DNA from: Anaerolineae bacterium | GTDB lineage: Bacteria > Chloroflexota > Anaerolineae > J036 > Brachytrichaceae | DNA: 44,824 nt | NCBI GenBank assembly: GCA_023511655.1 | Contig: JAIMBB010000012.1 | Coordinates: forward strand, 1 to 44,824 | Direction of reading: 5' to 3' | Shown: one piece after another, positions 20,363 through 28,133 of the stretch | How the letters are laid out: every line of letters starts with the position of its first letter | Position numbering within the stretch: position 1 is the first letter of the stretch | The notes under the pieces: generated by a model | Seen by the model: only the letters and a program-made list of their open reading frames with translations | Database searches by the model: none | Told to the model about the DNA's origin: nothing | Made by a program: the position numbers and the translations under genes

Positions 20363-20735
20363 GTGTCCTTTCCTCCTTCGCGTGAATGAACCCGATGGCT
20401 TGATGGAAAGCCGCTTTTGCCAGGCGATTATACGGGCGATCGGATGACGAGCGTGGGCAGGGTGCGTTCACGGTTGGGGGCAAGGACGCATCCTCCCGCA
20501 GGCTCGCAGCCCGCGGGAGGATAAGGGCACGGTTGGGGCATTGCCCCCTCACTTCTCCCGTGTGCGGGGGGAGGGCTGCTCTCTTCTCATTCCCCGGCAA
20601 GCGGGGGACGCTCCCTACGGTCCCCCCACGCGGGGGACGTTTTAGTTGGCGCGCTTCCAGGTTGCCTCTATTGGTGAACGCACCCGAACCCGCAGGCCTC
20701 CAGCCGGGTCGTTATAATTGAAGTGGGTCCTAAGC
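20363..20735. other. Divergent intergenic region rich in hairpins and G/C repeats
   Basis: This 373-bp gap separates aapJ from the Rieske gene and must carry both promoters. It contains the hairpin 20490-20522, two copies of CACGGTTGGGG (near 20469 and 20528), and a G-rich part with GCGGGGGACG twice (near 20599 and 20630). A possible -10 for the Rieske gene is TATAAT at 20713-20718. I see no coding sequence. Confidence 0.6.
20490..20522. repeat. Hairpin with CTCCCGC/GCGGGAG arms (family copy C)
   Basis: ATCCTCCCGC and GCGGGAGGAT form a perfect 10-bp stem with a 13-nt loop. The arms resemble those of the hairpins at 35302-35350 and 37803-37861, which suggests a dispersed palindromic element. 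Its position in a divergent promoter region argues against a plain terminator. Confidence 0.55.
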
Positions 20736-21050
20736 ATGTCCGATACATTTGTGTTTGCAGCGAAGCTGGGTGACGTCAGGGAAGGGGAGATCACCGCAGT
20801 GATCATTGACGAAACGCCCATTGCGCTCACCAAGCTCAACGGCCAGGTGCGTGCCTTTGGTGACGTGTGCACCCATGACGACGGGCCGCTGGCCGAGGGC
20901 CACATCGAAGACCATTGCGTGGTTTGCCCGCGGCACGGCGCTCGTTTCGACTTGTTCACGGGCAAGCCAACCTTCCCGGCGGTGACCAAAATTCCGATCT
21001 ACGAGACAAGAATCGAAGGAGACGAAATAAAGGTAAAAATTGAAAATTGA
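20736..21050 (+). CDS. Rieske [2Fe-2S] ferredoxin-like protein
   Basis: This 104-residue single-domain Rieske protein has cluster ligands C45 and H47 in CTHDDG and C64 and H67 in CPRHGARFD. Small soluble Rieske ferredoxins of this size pass electrons to oxygenases or other redox enzymes, but no oxygenase is adjacent. The ATG at 20736 fits the family start (MSDTFVFAAKLGDV); an upstream TTG at 20718 would add six unrelated residues. The last codons (coding VKIEN) and the stop lie inside the AATTGAG-type repeat, so the repeat has replaced or extended the natural 3' end. Confidence 0.88.
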   Translation: MSDTFVFAAKLGDVREGEITAVIIDETPIALTKLNGQVRAFGDVCTHDDGPLAEGHIEDHCVVCPRHGARFDLFTGKPTFPAVTKIPIYETRIEGDEIKVKIEN

Positions 21051-21110
21051 GAATTGAAAAGGGTAAACCTGACGGCTCTTGTTCACCCCTTCAATTCTCA
21101 ATTTTCAATT
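21038..21110. repeat. Long inverted repeat built from AATTGAG-type heptamers; probable bidirectional terminator
   Basis: A 21-nt arm at 21038-21058 is exactly complementary to 21090-21110, and pairing continues inward through GGGTAAAC/GTTCACCC with small mismatches, so about 30 bp of stem can form. The arms consist of degenerate heptamers (AATTGAG, AATTGAA), and further units follow to about 21124. It overlaps the Rieske stop codon and lies just before the FMN riboswitch, so it probably isolates the two transcripts. A tandem version of the same heptamer occurs at 30713-30740. Confidence 0.85.
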
Positions 21111-21132
21111 CTCAATTCTCAATTCAATAGCA

Positions 21133-21249
21133 GCCTTCGGGGCAGGGTGAAATTCCCGATCGGTGGTATAGCCCACGAGCGCGTTGAGAGGCGCGCATGA
21201 TCCGGTGCAACTCCGGGGCCGACAGTGATAGTCTGGATGTAAAGAAGGC
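21133..21249 (+). promoter_or_regulatory. FMN riboswitch (RFN element)
   Basis: The sequence follows the RFN consensus closely. P1 is formed by GCCTTC (21133-21138) and GAAGGC (21244-21249). Conserved segments in order: GGGGCAGGGTGAAATTCCC, CGGTGGTATAGCCCACGAGC, a variable GC stem, GATCCGGTGCAACTCCGG, GGCCGACAGTGATAGTCTGG and ATG before P1 closes. RFN elements bind flavin mononucleotide and repress riboflavin synthesis or uptake genes when FMN is plentiful. The next gene, 205 nt downstream, is an ABC permease, so this one controls an importer. The expression platform is probably translational (see 21415-21450). Confidence 0.95.
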
Positions 21250-21414
21250 GAATGCAACGAGCAGCGCAGCGCTCTGCGTCGCTTGCCAATTCGGCGATCA
21301 ACCATCGTCATCGCACGTGCGTCATCACACGCGAAATGACTGATGACTGAAGGTTTCATCGAGTGATTCGGCATGGGCGCGGCGCGAGCGCCTGTATACG
21401 AGCGCGCGTAGGTG

Positions 21415-21450
21415 AACAGCCCCGAAGACTGCCAGGTTCAAGGGGCTGTT
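21415..21450 (+). promoter_or_regulatory. Hairpin that can hide the ribosome site of the riboflavin importer gene
   Basis: AACAGCCCC (21415-21423) pairs perfectly with GGGGCTGTT (21442-21450), with an 18-nt loop. The 3' arm contains the AAGGGG ribosome-binding sequence of the ATG at 21454, three nt downstream. Closing this stem would block translation, a natural output for the FMN riboswitch upstream. No run of T follows beyond TTT, so a transcription terminator is less likely. Confidence 0.65.
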
Positions 21451-21453
21451 TAC

Positions 21454-22287
21454 ATGTCTACATTAAGTAGTAGCGAAGCGCTTGAAGCCAAACAGCGAGG
21501 ACAGCGGGTGAAGGCAACCCCGGCCTCCACGCCGCGCCGCGCGACGGCCGCCCGGCTGGTGCCTTTGCTCGGCCTGTTCATCTTCGTCATGGTCTGGCAC
21601 TTGCTTTCGCTGCGCTACCCCCCTTTCATCTTGCCAGGTCCTGCCAGCGTGGCCCGGCGCTTTGCCGAGAAGGTGGCCGACGGTTCGTTGATCGTCCATG
21701 CCCTCACCACGCTATCCGAAGCGATCCCCGGCCTGATCCTGGGCACACTGGCCGCATTCGCGCTGGGCCTTCCGATCGCTAAATCGCGTCTGGCCGATCG
21801 GCTGCTCTCGCCGTTCATCATCGCTTCGCAAGGCGTCCCGTTTGTCGCCGTCGCGCCGCTGCTATTCATCTGGTTCGGCAGCGGCCTGACGACGAAGATC
21901 CTGGTGTGCGCCTTGATCGTGTTCTTCCCCATCGTCATCAACGTCATCGCCGGCCTGCGCAGCGTGCCGCCCGTGCTGCGTGACCTGTTTCGCTCGCTCA
22001 ATGCCACGCCGGCCGAGACTTTCTTCAAGCTGGAGCTGCCGGCAGCTTTGCCCTTCATCTTCGCCGGCTTGCGTGTGGGCGGCACGCTCTCGATGGTCGG
22101 CGCCATCGCCGGCGAGTTTTTGAGCGCTGACCGCGGCCTGGGGTTCATGATCAACCTGGGCAACGGCCTGTATGACACGTCGCTCGTCATCGCCGGCGTG
22201 CTCACCATCGTGATGATTGCCCTGGGTATCTACGGCACCGTTCGCCTGGCCGAGCGCGCGCTGCGTGTGGAGCGCTGGGCGACGTGA
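21454..22287 (+). CDS. ribX: Riboflavin ABC transporter permease (RibX-like)
   Basis: This 277-residue permease belongs to the SsuC/ThiX-type binding-protein-dependent family. After a basic N-terminus of about 30 residues come about six membrane helices, starting LVPLLGLFIFVMVWHLLSL, and the loop NATPAETFFKLELPAALPF, which matches the EAA coupling motif. Alone it could carry sulfonates, nitrate or thiamine precursor. The FMN riboswitch directly upstream points to riboflavin, as described for RibXY systems of Chloroflexota. I start it at ATG 21454 rather than GTG 21412 because the riboswitch hairpin and ribosome site lie between them. Operon: ribX, ribY, ATPase. Confidence 0.8.
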   Translation: MSTLSSSEALEAKQRGQRVKATPASTPRRATAARLVPLLGLFIFVMVWHLLSLRYPPFILPGPASVARRFAEKVADGSLIVHALTTLSEAIPGLILGTLAAFALGLPIAKSRLADRLLSPFIIASQGVPFVAVAPLLFIWFGSGLTTKILVCALIVFFPIVINVIAGLRSVPPVLRDLFRSLNATPAETFFKLELPAALPFIFAGLRVGGTLSMVGAIAGEFLSADRGLGFMINLGNGLYDTSLVIAGVLTIVMIALGIYGTVRLAERALRVERWAT

Positions 22288-22315
22288 CGAAAGTTTGTTG
22301 TTGAGAGGGATTCAA

Positions 22316-23305
22316 ATGAACAGACTCAAATTGTTGTTGAACGTCTTCTTTCTCGTTGCATTAAGCGCTTGTGCTGTGCAAGCGCCCCCGCCTCGGGCGA
22401 GCAGCCCAGGCCCATCGTTGACCAAGATCAGGTTGCCGATGAGCTACATCCCCAACGTGCAATTTGCGCCGTTCTACGTCGCCGTCGAGCGCGGCTACTT
22501 CGCCGAGGCCGGCATCGAAATCGAGTTCGATTACAAATTCGAGACGGACGGCGTAAAGCTGGTGGCCGCCGGCGAATTGCCGTTCGCCGTAGTCAGCGGC
22601 GAGCAGGTGGTGCTGGCGCGTTCGCAGGGGCTGCCGATCAAATACTTCGTGCAGTGGTATCGCCGGTTTCCAATTGCCATCTTCAGCCTACAGACCACCG
22701 GCATCGTCGAGCCGGAGGACTTGAAGGGGAAGACGGTGGGCGTGCCGGGCTTCTTCGGCGCGACCTACGTCGGCTGGCGTGCCTTCCTCGACGCCAACGG
22801 CCTGAGCGAAGGCGACCTCCGGCTGGAAGAGATCGGGTTCACCCAGGCTGCTGCGGTGCAGCAGGGCAAGGTGGATGCCGCCGTGGGCTACATCGTCAAC
22901 GAGCCGATCGTGCTCGAAGAAAACGGCTTTCCTGTCAACGTCTTCCGGGTGAGCGATCAGGTGGACATGGTGGCCAACGGGTTGATCACCAACGAGAAGA
23001 CGATCCAGGAGAGCCCGAAACTGGTGCGGGGCATGGCGCGCGCGCTGCTCCGTGGCATCGCCGACACCATCGCCGATCCCGATGCCGCCATGCAAATCTC
23101 AACCAGATTCGTCGAAGGGCTAAAAGCCGATGATCCCATCCAGAAGAAAGTCCTGCTGGCCACCATCGAGCTGATGAAAGGGGAGCAACTCGGCGCTTCC
23201 TCGGCTCAGGCGTGGGAGAACACGCAGAATACCTTGTTGGCGATGGGCCAGATCCAAAAGAAGATGGACGTAAACGAATTCTTCACCAACGCTTTCGTGC
23301 CTTAG
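22316..23305 (+). CDS. ribY: Riboflavin-binding lipoprotein of an ABC transporter (RibY-like, NMT1/THI5 fold)
   Basis: This 329-residue lipoprotein has signal peptide MNRLKLLLNVFFLVALSA followed by Cys19 (lipobox LSAC). The mature part has the NMT1/THI5-like binding fold: SYIPNVQFAPFYVAVERGYF, AGIEIEFDY, GELPFAVVSGEQVVLARSQ, LKGKTVGVPGFFGATYVGW and VDAAVGYIVNEP. The ATG at 22316 has a GAGAGGG ribosome site. THI5-like proteins usually bind thiamine pyrimidine precursors; because this operon is under an FMN riboswitch, riboflavin is the more likely ligand (RibY type). It follows ribX by 28 bp. A strong hairpin separates it from the ATPase gene. Ligand identity is inference from context. Confidence 0.82.
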   Translation: MNRLKLLLNVFFLVALSACAVQAPPPRASSPGPSLTKIRLPMSYIPNVQFAPFYVAVERGYFAEAGIEIEFDYKFETDGVKLVAAGELPFAVVSGEQVVLARSQGLPIKYFVQWYRRFPIAIFSLQTTGIVEPEDLKGKTVGVPGFFGATYVGWRAFLDANGLSEGDLRLEEIGFTQAAAVQQGKVDAAVGYIVNEPIVLEENGFPVNVFRVSDQVDMVANGLITNEKTIQESPKLVRGMARALLRGIADTIADPDAAMQISTRFVEGLKADDPIQKKVLLATIELMKGEQLGASSAQAWENTQNTLLAMGQIQKKMDVNEFFTNAFVP

Positions 23306-23326
23306 GGTAGGCTGACATATCCGAAG

Positions 23327-23369
23327 CCGTTCCGGACGCTGCCTGCACGAAACCGGGCGTCCGGAACGG
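23327..23369 (+). terminator. 12-bp hairpin between ribY and the ATPase gene
   Basis: CCGTTCCGGACG and CGTCCGGAACGG form a perfect 12-bp stem with a 19-nt loop. There is no T run, and the 3' arm ends 11 bp before the ATPase ATG, close to its GGTGAGG ribosome site. It probably stabilises the ribXY message or tempers ATPase translation. Confidence 0.55.
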
Positions 23370-23380
23370 TGAGGTTTTGC

Positions 23381-24175
23381 ATGCTCGTCGCCGATCACAT
23401 TTCCCACACCTACGCCACCGGCGTTGAGGCGTTGCGCGACTTTTCGCTACGCGTGCCGCGCGGCCAGTTCGTCACCATCGTCGGACCCAGCGGATGCGGC
23501 AAGAGCACGCTGCTGCGCGTGCTGGCTGGCCTGATTCGGCCGAGCGCGGGCGAAGTGTGGCTGGACGACGAGCGCATTACGCAACCCTCGCCGCGTATTG
23601 GGTTGATGTTTCAGGATGCTGCCCTGCTGCCCTGGCGCACCGTCGAGCAGAACATCCGGCTGCCGCTTGAGCTGGGCGATAGAGCCGCTATCGCGTCGAG
23701 GCTTGGCTCGCTTCCTGAATCAGCGCGCGACGGCCAATTTGCGATTGATGACCTCATCCAGCTCGTCGGCCTGTCGGGCTTCGAGCAGGCCTATCCGCGC
23801 GAACTGAGCGGCGGCATGGCCCAGCGCGTCTCGCTGGCCCGCGCGCTCATCACCCGCCCGCCTGTGCTCCTCTTGGACGAGCCGTTCGGCGCACTCGACG
23901 CGATGACGCGCGAGAGCCTGACTGCTTCTGTAGAAAGCATCTTGCGCACGACCAGGACGACGGCTGTGATGGTCACTCACAGCATCACCGAGGCAGTGTT
24001 CCTGGCCGACCAGATCGTGGTGTGCTCGCCCCGGCCGGGGCGCGTGATGGGGACAGTCCAGGTGGGCTTGCCGCGGCCGCGCACCTGGGCCATGGAAAGC
24101 TGGCCGGAGTTTGGTGCGTTGGTTGGGCGGGTGCGCGCGCTGCTGGCGCATCCCGGCCACCCGGCTACGTCCTGA
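23381..24175 (+). CDS. ABC transporter ATP-binding protein of the riboflavin importer operon
   Basis: This 264-residue ATPase is of the SsuB/TauB/ThiZ class: Walker A GPSGCGKST, Q-loop MFQDAALLPWRTV, signature LSGGMAQRVS, Walker B VLLLDEPFGALDAMTRE and switch His in VMVTHSITEAVFLADQ. It would energise the RibX permease. There is an ATG at 23381 and an alternative GTG at 23369; I prefer the ATG because GGTGAGG lies at normal spacing before it. RibXY systems are often described without their own ATPase, so a dedicated one in the operon is informative. It converges on the diadenylate cyclase gene 24 bp away. Confidence 0.85.
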   Translation: MLVADHISHTYATGVEALRDFSLRVPRGQFVTIVGPSGCGKSTLLRVLAGLIRPSAGEVWLDDERITQPSPRIGLMFQDAALLPWRTVEQNIRLPLELGDRAAIASRLGSLPESARDGQFAIDDLIQLVGLSGFEQAYPRELSGGMAQRVSLARALITRPPVLLLDEPFGALDAMTRESLTASVESILRTTRTTAVMVTHSITEAVFLADQIVVCSPRPGRVMGTVQVGLPRPRTWAMESWPEFGALVGRVRALLAHPGHPATS

Positions 24176-24198
24176 TTGCCGACTCGACAGGCAGCCTA

Positions 24199-25032
24199 TC
24201 AAAGCATCTCTTGCTTCTCGCGGGTGCGCAGAAAGCCGGGCAGCATGGAAGCCGCTTTCTGGATGCCGGGCTGCGCTAATGCGATCAGCGCGCTCTCCAG
24301 GTGATCGGGCTCGATGCGGCGGATGAGCCGCCCGTTGTGAGCGATGCTGATCGAGCCGCGCTCCTCCGAGACGATGACGGCGATGGCGTCCGTGCCTTCG
24401 GTCACGCCGATGCCGGCGCGATGGCGCAGGCCGATGCGCGCATCGTTCAGCGTCGAAGTAGTCAGCGGCAACACGCACCCGGCAGCCGCGACGCGCCCAT
24501 GGCGGATGATGACCCCGCCGTCGTGCAGCGGCGTATGCGGGTCGAAGATGGTGAGCAGGATCTCCGGCGTCAACTCGGCATCCAATGGCACGCCGGTATC
24601 AATCAAATCTTGCAGGCCAGTGTCGCGCTCGATCACGATGAGCGCGCCATGGCGGCGAGAAGCCAGACGCTGCGCCGCATCGCTGATCTTGCGCACCATC
24701 ACCTCCAGATCGGTTTTGCGCGCCGTCACCAGCATTTCGTTGAAGCGCCCCAATCGCTCCAGCGCACGCCGCAGCTCGGGCTGAAAGATCACCGGGATGG
24801 CGACGAGCAGCGCCGGCAGCGCCGTGCGCATGATCAGGCTGAACGTCGGTAACTGGGCCGCGCCGCCTAGCAACGCGCTGACTGCCCCCAGCACCAGCAA
24901 CCCGCGCAACAAAGGCACGGCCTGTGTGGCCCGCACGAGCAGCAGGATCCCAAAAAAGACCAGCGATACCAGCGCGATGTCAATGATGGCCAGCCAGTTC
25001 AATCGCTGGATCACCCAGATCAAGTCATTCAT
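24199..25032 (-). CDS. cdaA: Membrane diadenylate cyclase (CdaA type)
   Basis: The 277-residue protein has three membrane helices (about 13-33, 38-58 and 62-82) and then a DAC domain (about 95-250) with catalytic motifs DGG at 171-173 and RHR at 203-205, inside LRHRAGIGVTEGTDA. It makes c-di-AMP from two ATP, controlling potassium and osmotic balance and cell-wall homeostasis. The open frame continues another 250 codons upstream, but that part is antisense to the neighbour; the ATG at 25032 starts the conserved membrane region. The usual partner ybbR/cdaR and glmM genes are absent here. Divergent from the phosphatase-superfamily gene. Confidence 0.93.
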   Translation of the reverse strand: MNDLIWVIQRLNWLAIIDIALVSLVFFGILLLVRATQAVPLLRGLLVLGAVSALLGGAAQLPTFSLIMRTALPALLVAIPVIFQPELRRALERLGRFNEMLVTARKTDLEVMVRKISDAAQRLASRRHGALIVIERDTGLQDLIDTGVPLDAELTPEILLTIFDPHTPLHDGGVIIRHGRVAAAGCVLPLTTSTLNDARIGLRHRAGIGVTEGTDAIAVIVSEERGSISIAHNGRLIRRIEPDHLESALIALAQPGIQKAASMLPGFLRTREKQEML

Positions 25033-25203
25033 GGCGCAGATGTGTCGGCGACGTAGACAACGAATACAGCGAAGCTGCGTAGCCGCGGGTGACCGATAAT
25101 CAAAGCAAACGGATGATCGTCTTGCGCGGCTTGCGTTTCGACTGCCCAGCGGATTGTAGCGCAGCATGCATCCGACAGACCATACGCTCCCTGCCCGCCT
25201 GAT

Positions 25204-26898
25204 ATGCGCCGCATTGCTGAAAGTGCCCCTTTCCTCGCAATCGCCCTCCTGATTGCGCTTTCCGCCCTGGCGCCGATCGCCGAGCGGGCACGCGCGCAAC
25301 TGTGGCAGGGCTATGCCGGCTACGCCAGCCCTTTCCTCAACGAATGGCCGACCGGCACGGCGCGCCCGCCGCTTTCGCAGCGCGTGGTGGTGGTATTGGT
25401 GCATGGCTTGCGGCTGGTCGAATCGCGCCAGATGCCGACCTTGAACGCCTGGCGTCAACGCGGCGCCGATGTCACGATCGAGGCGAAGCCGCCCACCTAT
25501 CGCCTCCCGGCTACCTTCACCTGGCTCTCCGGCGCCTGGCCGGAGACGCACGGTGTGACGACGAACGATGCCCCGCCGCCCTCCCGGCCGGATACGCTCC
25601 TGCGAGCGATTCAGTCCAGCGGTTGGGCGGTTGCTTTCATCGGGTCCGATCGCCTCTACGACGAGTTGGGCATCGCTGCGCAGCGCGTGGAGTTGGTGGA
25701 CGACCTCGAACCCGCCCAGCGCGATCAGCAAGCGGTCGAGCTTGTGCGCGAGCTGCTGCGTGACCCGGCCGGGCAAGCCCAATTTGTGCTGGTGGAGATT
25801 AGCTTGCTGGAGGAGGTTGCCCGCAGCGACCCAGATTCATACAGCGCTGCCGTCGCCGCAACCGACTTTCGCTTGCAGGCCATCGGCGAGGCGCTGAACC
25901 TGGGGGCGGGTACCCTGGTGGTGCTATCCGACCGCGGGCTGACGCGCGACGGACGCGACGGCGGCGGCGAAGCCGAGGTGGCTCGCACGCCGCTGGTCAT
26001 GGCCGGCGCCGGCATCCTCGCCGGCACCCAGGCGGTCGCGCCTGCCACATCCATCGCGCCGACGTTAGCCGCGCTGGCAGGCGCGCCGATCCCGATTCAT
26101 GCGCAAGGTGGGCCGATCTTCGCCGTGCTGGCCCCCGAATCGTCATTGCCGTTAGCGTCGGCGCGGCAGTTGACTGCTTTCTACGAACAATGGATCTCGA
26201 CGCTCGGCCAGCCGCGCTTCGCCGCCGAGCTGCTGCGCCGTTACGAAGACCGTATGGCTGCCGGAGATGAGGTGGCTTACGCGACCTGGTTGGCCGAGCT
26301 GAATCGCTCGGTCGCCGCGGCTGCCGGTGCACGTCTCACCGCTGAACGCGCGGCGCGCCTGCCTTTTACCCTGGGCGTCTGCCTGCTGTTGCTCATCATC
26401 GCTGGCCTGTTGCTGAACGCGCGGGTGGCAGCGCCGCTGATCGGCGCGTTGGCTTACCTCGGCGCGTGGCTAGTGCTCTTCTTCGCGGTGCGCCAGAGCA
26501 TGCTCTCGCTCTCGCTCTTCCCGGATAGCGACCCGATGCCGACCTTCGCCGAGTGGGAGCGCCTGTCGGCGATGCTCATGCTGGCCGTGTGCGCCATCGT
26601 TGCTCTTACCACCGCCAGGCAGGAGAGCGTGTTCGATGCTGTCGCCACCGTGCTGAGTGCGCTGGGGCTGGTCGTCGTTGTGCAGCTCATCGCCTTTATG
26701 GTGTTCTACTGGCAATGGGGCGATGCCTTCACCTGGACGTTGCCGGATTCGCCGATGCTGGTCGCTGCGCTGCTGGCTTTAACGCAGGTTGCCGCGCTCA
26801 CGGTGCCGGTGGCGCCGGCGCTGCCCGATCTGCCGGTGGCGTTGCTGGCTGCCATCGCCGGCGCGTTGATTTACGCTGCAGTGCGCCGGCCGGCCTGA
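25204..26898 (+). CDS. Membrane protein with extracytoplasmic alkaline-phosphatase-superfamily domain
   Basis: The 564-residue protein starts with a signal/anchor helix (about 8-25). It has a phosphodiesterase/alkaline-phosphatase-superfamily domain (about 55-310) with VVVVLVHGLRLVESRQMPTL, FTWLSGAWPETHGV, LVVLSDRGLTRDG and TSIAPTLAALAGAPIPIHAQG, and about six C-terminal membrane helices (about 385-560). The layout recalls GPI-anchor ethanolamine-phosphate transferases. The canonical D-x-D metal start is replaced by VHGLR, so the metal site may be altered and activity is uncertain. No clear ribosome site before the ATG. Its 3' end overlaps the convergent xseA gene by 28 bp. Confidence 0.65.
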   Translation: MRRIAESAPFLAIALLIALSALAPIAERARAQLWQGYAGYASPFLNEWPTGTARPPLSQRVVVVLVHGLRLVESRQMPTLNAWRQRGADVTIEAKPPTYRLPATFTWLSGAWPETHGVTTNDAPPPSRPDTLLRAIQSSGWAVAFIGSDRLYDELGIAAQRVELVDDLEPAQRDQQAVELVRELLRDPAGQAQFVLVEISLLEEVARSDPDSYSAAVAATDFRLQAIGEALNLGAGTLVVLSDRGLTRDGRDGGGEAEVARTPLVMAGAGILAGTQAVAPATSIAPTLAALAGAPIPIHAQGGPIFAVLAPESSLPLASARQLTAFYEQWISTLGQPRFAAELLRRYEDRMAAGDEVAYATWLAELNRSVAAAAGARLTAERAARLPFTLGVCLLLLIIAGLLLNARVAAPLIGALAYLGAWLVLFFAVRQSMLSLSLFPDSDPMPTFAEWERLSAMLMLAVCAIVALTTARQESVFDAVATVLSALGLVVVVQLIAFMVFYWQWGDAFTWTLPDSPMLVAALLALTQVAALTVPVAPALPDLPVALLAAIAGALIYAAVRRPA

Positions 26899-28130
26899 TG
26901 ACCTGCCGGTTCGCCGTCCACGCGCGCGCCGAATTCGCCATCGGCCACCATCACCTTCAACACATCGCCCGTCGTCACATCGCTGACCGAGCGAACCACC
27001 TGGCCATCGGCGCGGCGGACGATGGCATAGCCGCGCGCAAGCGTGGCCGCCGGCCCCACACTCTCCAGCCGGGTGCGCAGCCCATCGAACCGCAGCCGCG
27101 CCAGCGACAGCAGGTGAGCCTGGGCCGAAGCCAGCCGCGCCCGCAGATCGCTCAGCCTTTCGCGTCGGCGGGCCAGCTGGTTGGCCGGGTTGAGCAGGCG
27201 CAGCGCCCGCTGCAGCGCGTTCAACTGCACCCGCGCGTCAGCGAGGTGCGCCTTCATCAGATCGCTCATCGTCACGCTCAAGCCGTCTATCTGTAAGCGT
27301 AGTTCGTTGATGTCGGGCGTGATGATCTCCGCTGCCGCCGAAGGGGTGGGCGCGCGCACGTCGGCGGCGAAGTCGGTCAGGGTGTAATCAATTTCGTGCC
27401 CCACGCCGCTCACTACGGGCGCGCGCGAGGCAGCGACGGCGCGCACCACGCGCTCATCGTTGAATGCCCAAAGCTCCTCCAGGCTGCCGCCCCCGCGCGC
27501 CACCAGGATGACATCGCAAACGTCGAGGGCGTTGAGCCGCTGGATGGCGCGCACGATTTGTTCCGGCGCTTCTTCGCCTTGAACCAACGTCGGCGAGAGC
27601 AACACCTCGACGAGCGGATAGCGCCGGCGCAACACGTTCAAGATGTCTTGCAGCGCTGCGCCGCTGGGAGAGGTGACCACGCCCAGCACGCGCGGGAAGG
27701 GCGGCAGCCGGCGTTTGCGTGCTGCATCGAACAATCCTTCGGCCTGGAGCCTGAGCTTGAGCCGCTCGAACTCGGCGTTCAAGTCGCCGATCCCTCGGCC
27801 TACCAATGCTTCGACGTAGAGTTGATAGGCGCCATCGCGTTCGTAGACCCCAATGCGCCCGCGGGCGATCACGGCGTCGCCGTTTTGTGGTAAGCGGGCC
27901 AGGCGCGCTGCATAGCTGCGCCACATCACGCACCGAAGCTGCGAAGCCTCGTCTTTCAGGGTGAAGTAGAGATGGCCGGACGCCGGGCGCGACAGGTTGC
28001 TGATCTCGCCGGCCACGCGCACGTCGGCCAATGCGTCGTCGCTCTCCAGCACGTCCTTGATGCGCGCCGTCACCTCCGAGACGCTCCACGGTTCATCGGG
28101 CTGGAGGATGGATTGAAAGCCGTACTGCAT
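26871..28130 (-). CDS. xseA: Exodeoxyribonuclease VII large subunit
   Basis: This 419-residue protein fits XseA. An N-terminal OB-fold binds single-stranded DNA (about 14-110, with VAGEISNLSRPASGHLYFTL). The catalytic domain follows (about 125-330), with GVVTSPSGAALQDILNVL, the signature VARGGGSLEELWAFN and SGVGHEIDYTLTDFAAD. A helical C-terminal arm normally binds XseB. ExoVII degrades single-stranded DNA from both ends and is processive only with XseB, whose gene is not adjacent here. It ends inside the 3' end of the convergent membrane-protein gene. The DUF2723 gene lies 3 bp upstream on the same strand, so the two are probably co-transcribed. Confidence 0.95.
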   Translation of the reverse strand: MQYGFQSILQPDEPWSVSEVTARIKDVLESDDALADVRVAGEISNLSRPASGHLYFTLKDEASQLRCVMWRSYAARLARLPQNGDAVIARGRIGVYERDGAYQLYVEALVGRGIGDLNAEFERLKLRLQAEGLFDAARKRRLPPFPRVLGVVTSPSGAALQDILNVLRRRYPLVEVLLSPTLVQGEEAPEQIVRAIQRLNALDVCDVILVARGGGSLEELWAFNDERVVRAVAASRAPVVSGVGHEIDYTLTDFAADVRAPTPSAAAEIITPDINELRLQIDGLSVTMSDLMKAHLADARVQLNALQRALRLLNPANQLARRRERLSDLRARLASAQAHLLSLARLRFDGLRTRLESVGPAATLARGYAIVRRADGQVVRSVSDVTTGDVLKVMVADGEFGARVDGEPAGHQAGRRTAA

Positions 28131-28133
28131 GGC

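Noticed and set aside
20560-20640. G-rich stretch as a possible G-quadruplex regulator
   Set aside because: Runs of G are irregular and interrupted; simple repeat copies explain them better.
21030-21125. Repeat array as a CRISPR candidate
   Set aside because: Units are 7 bp, directly adjacent and without spacers; no cas genes in the window.
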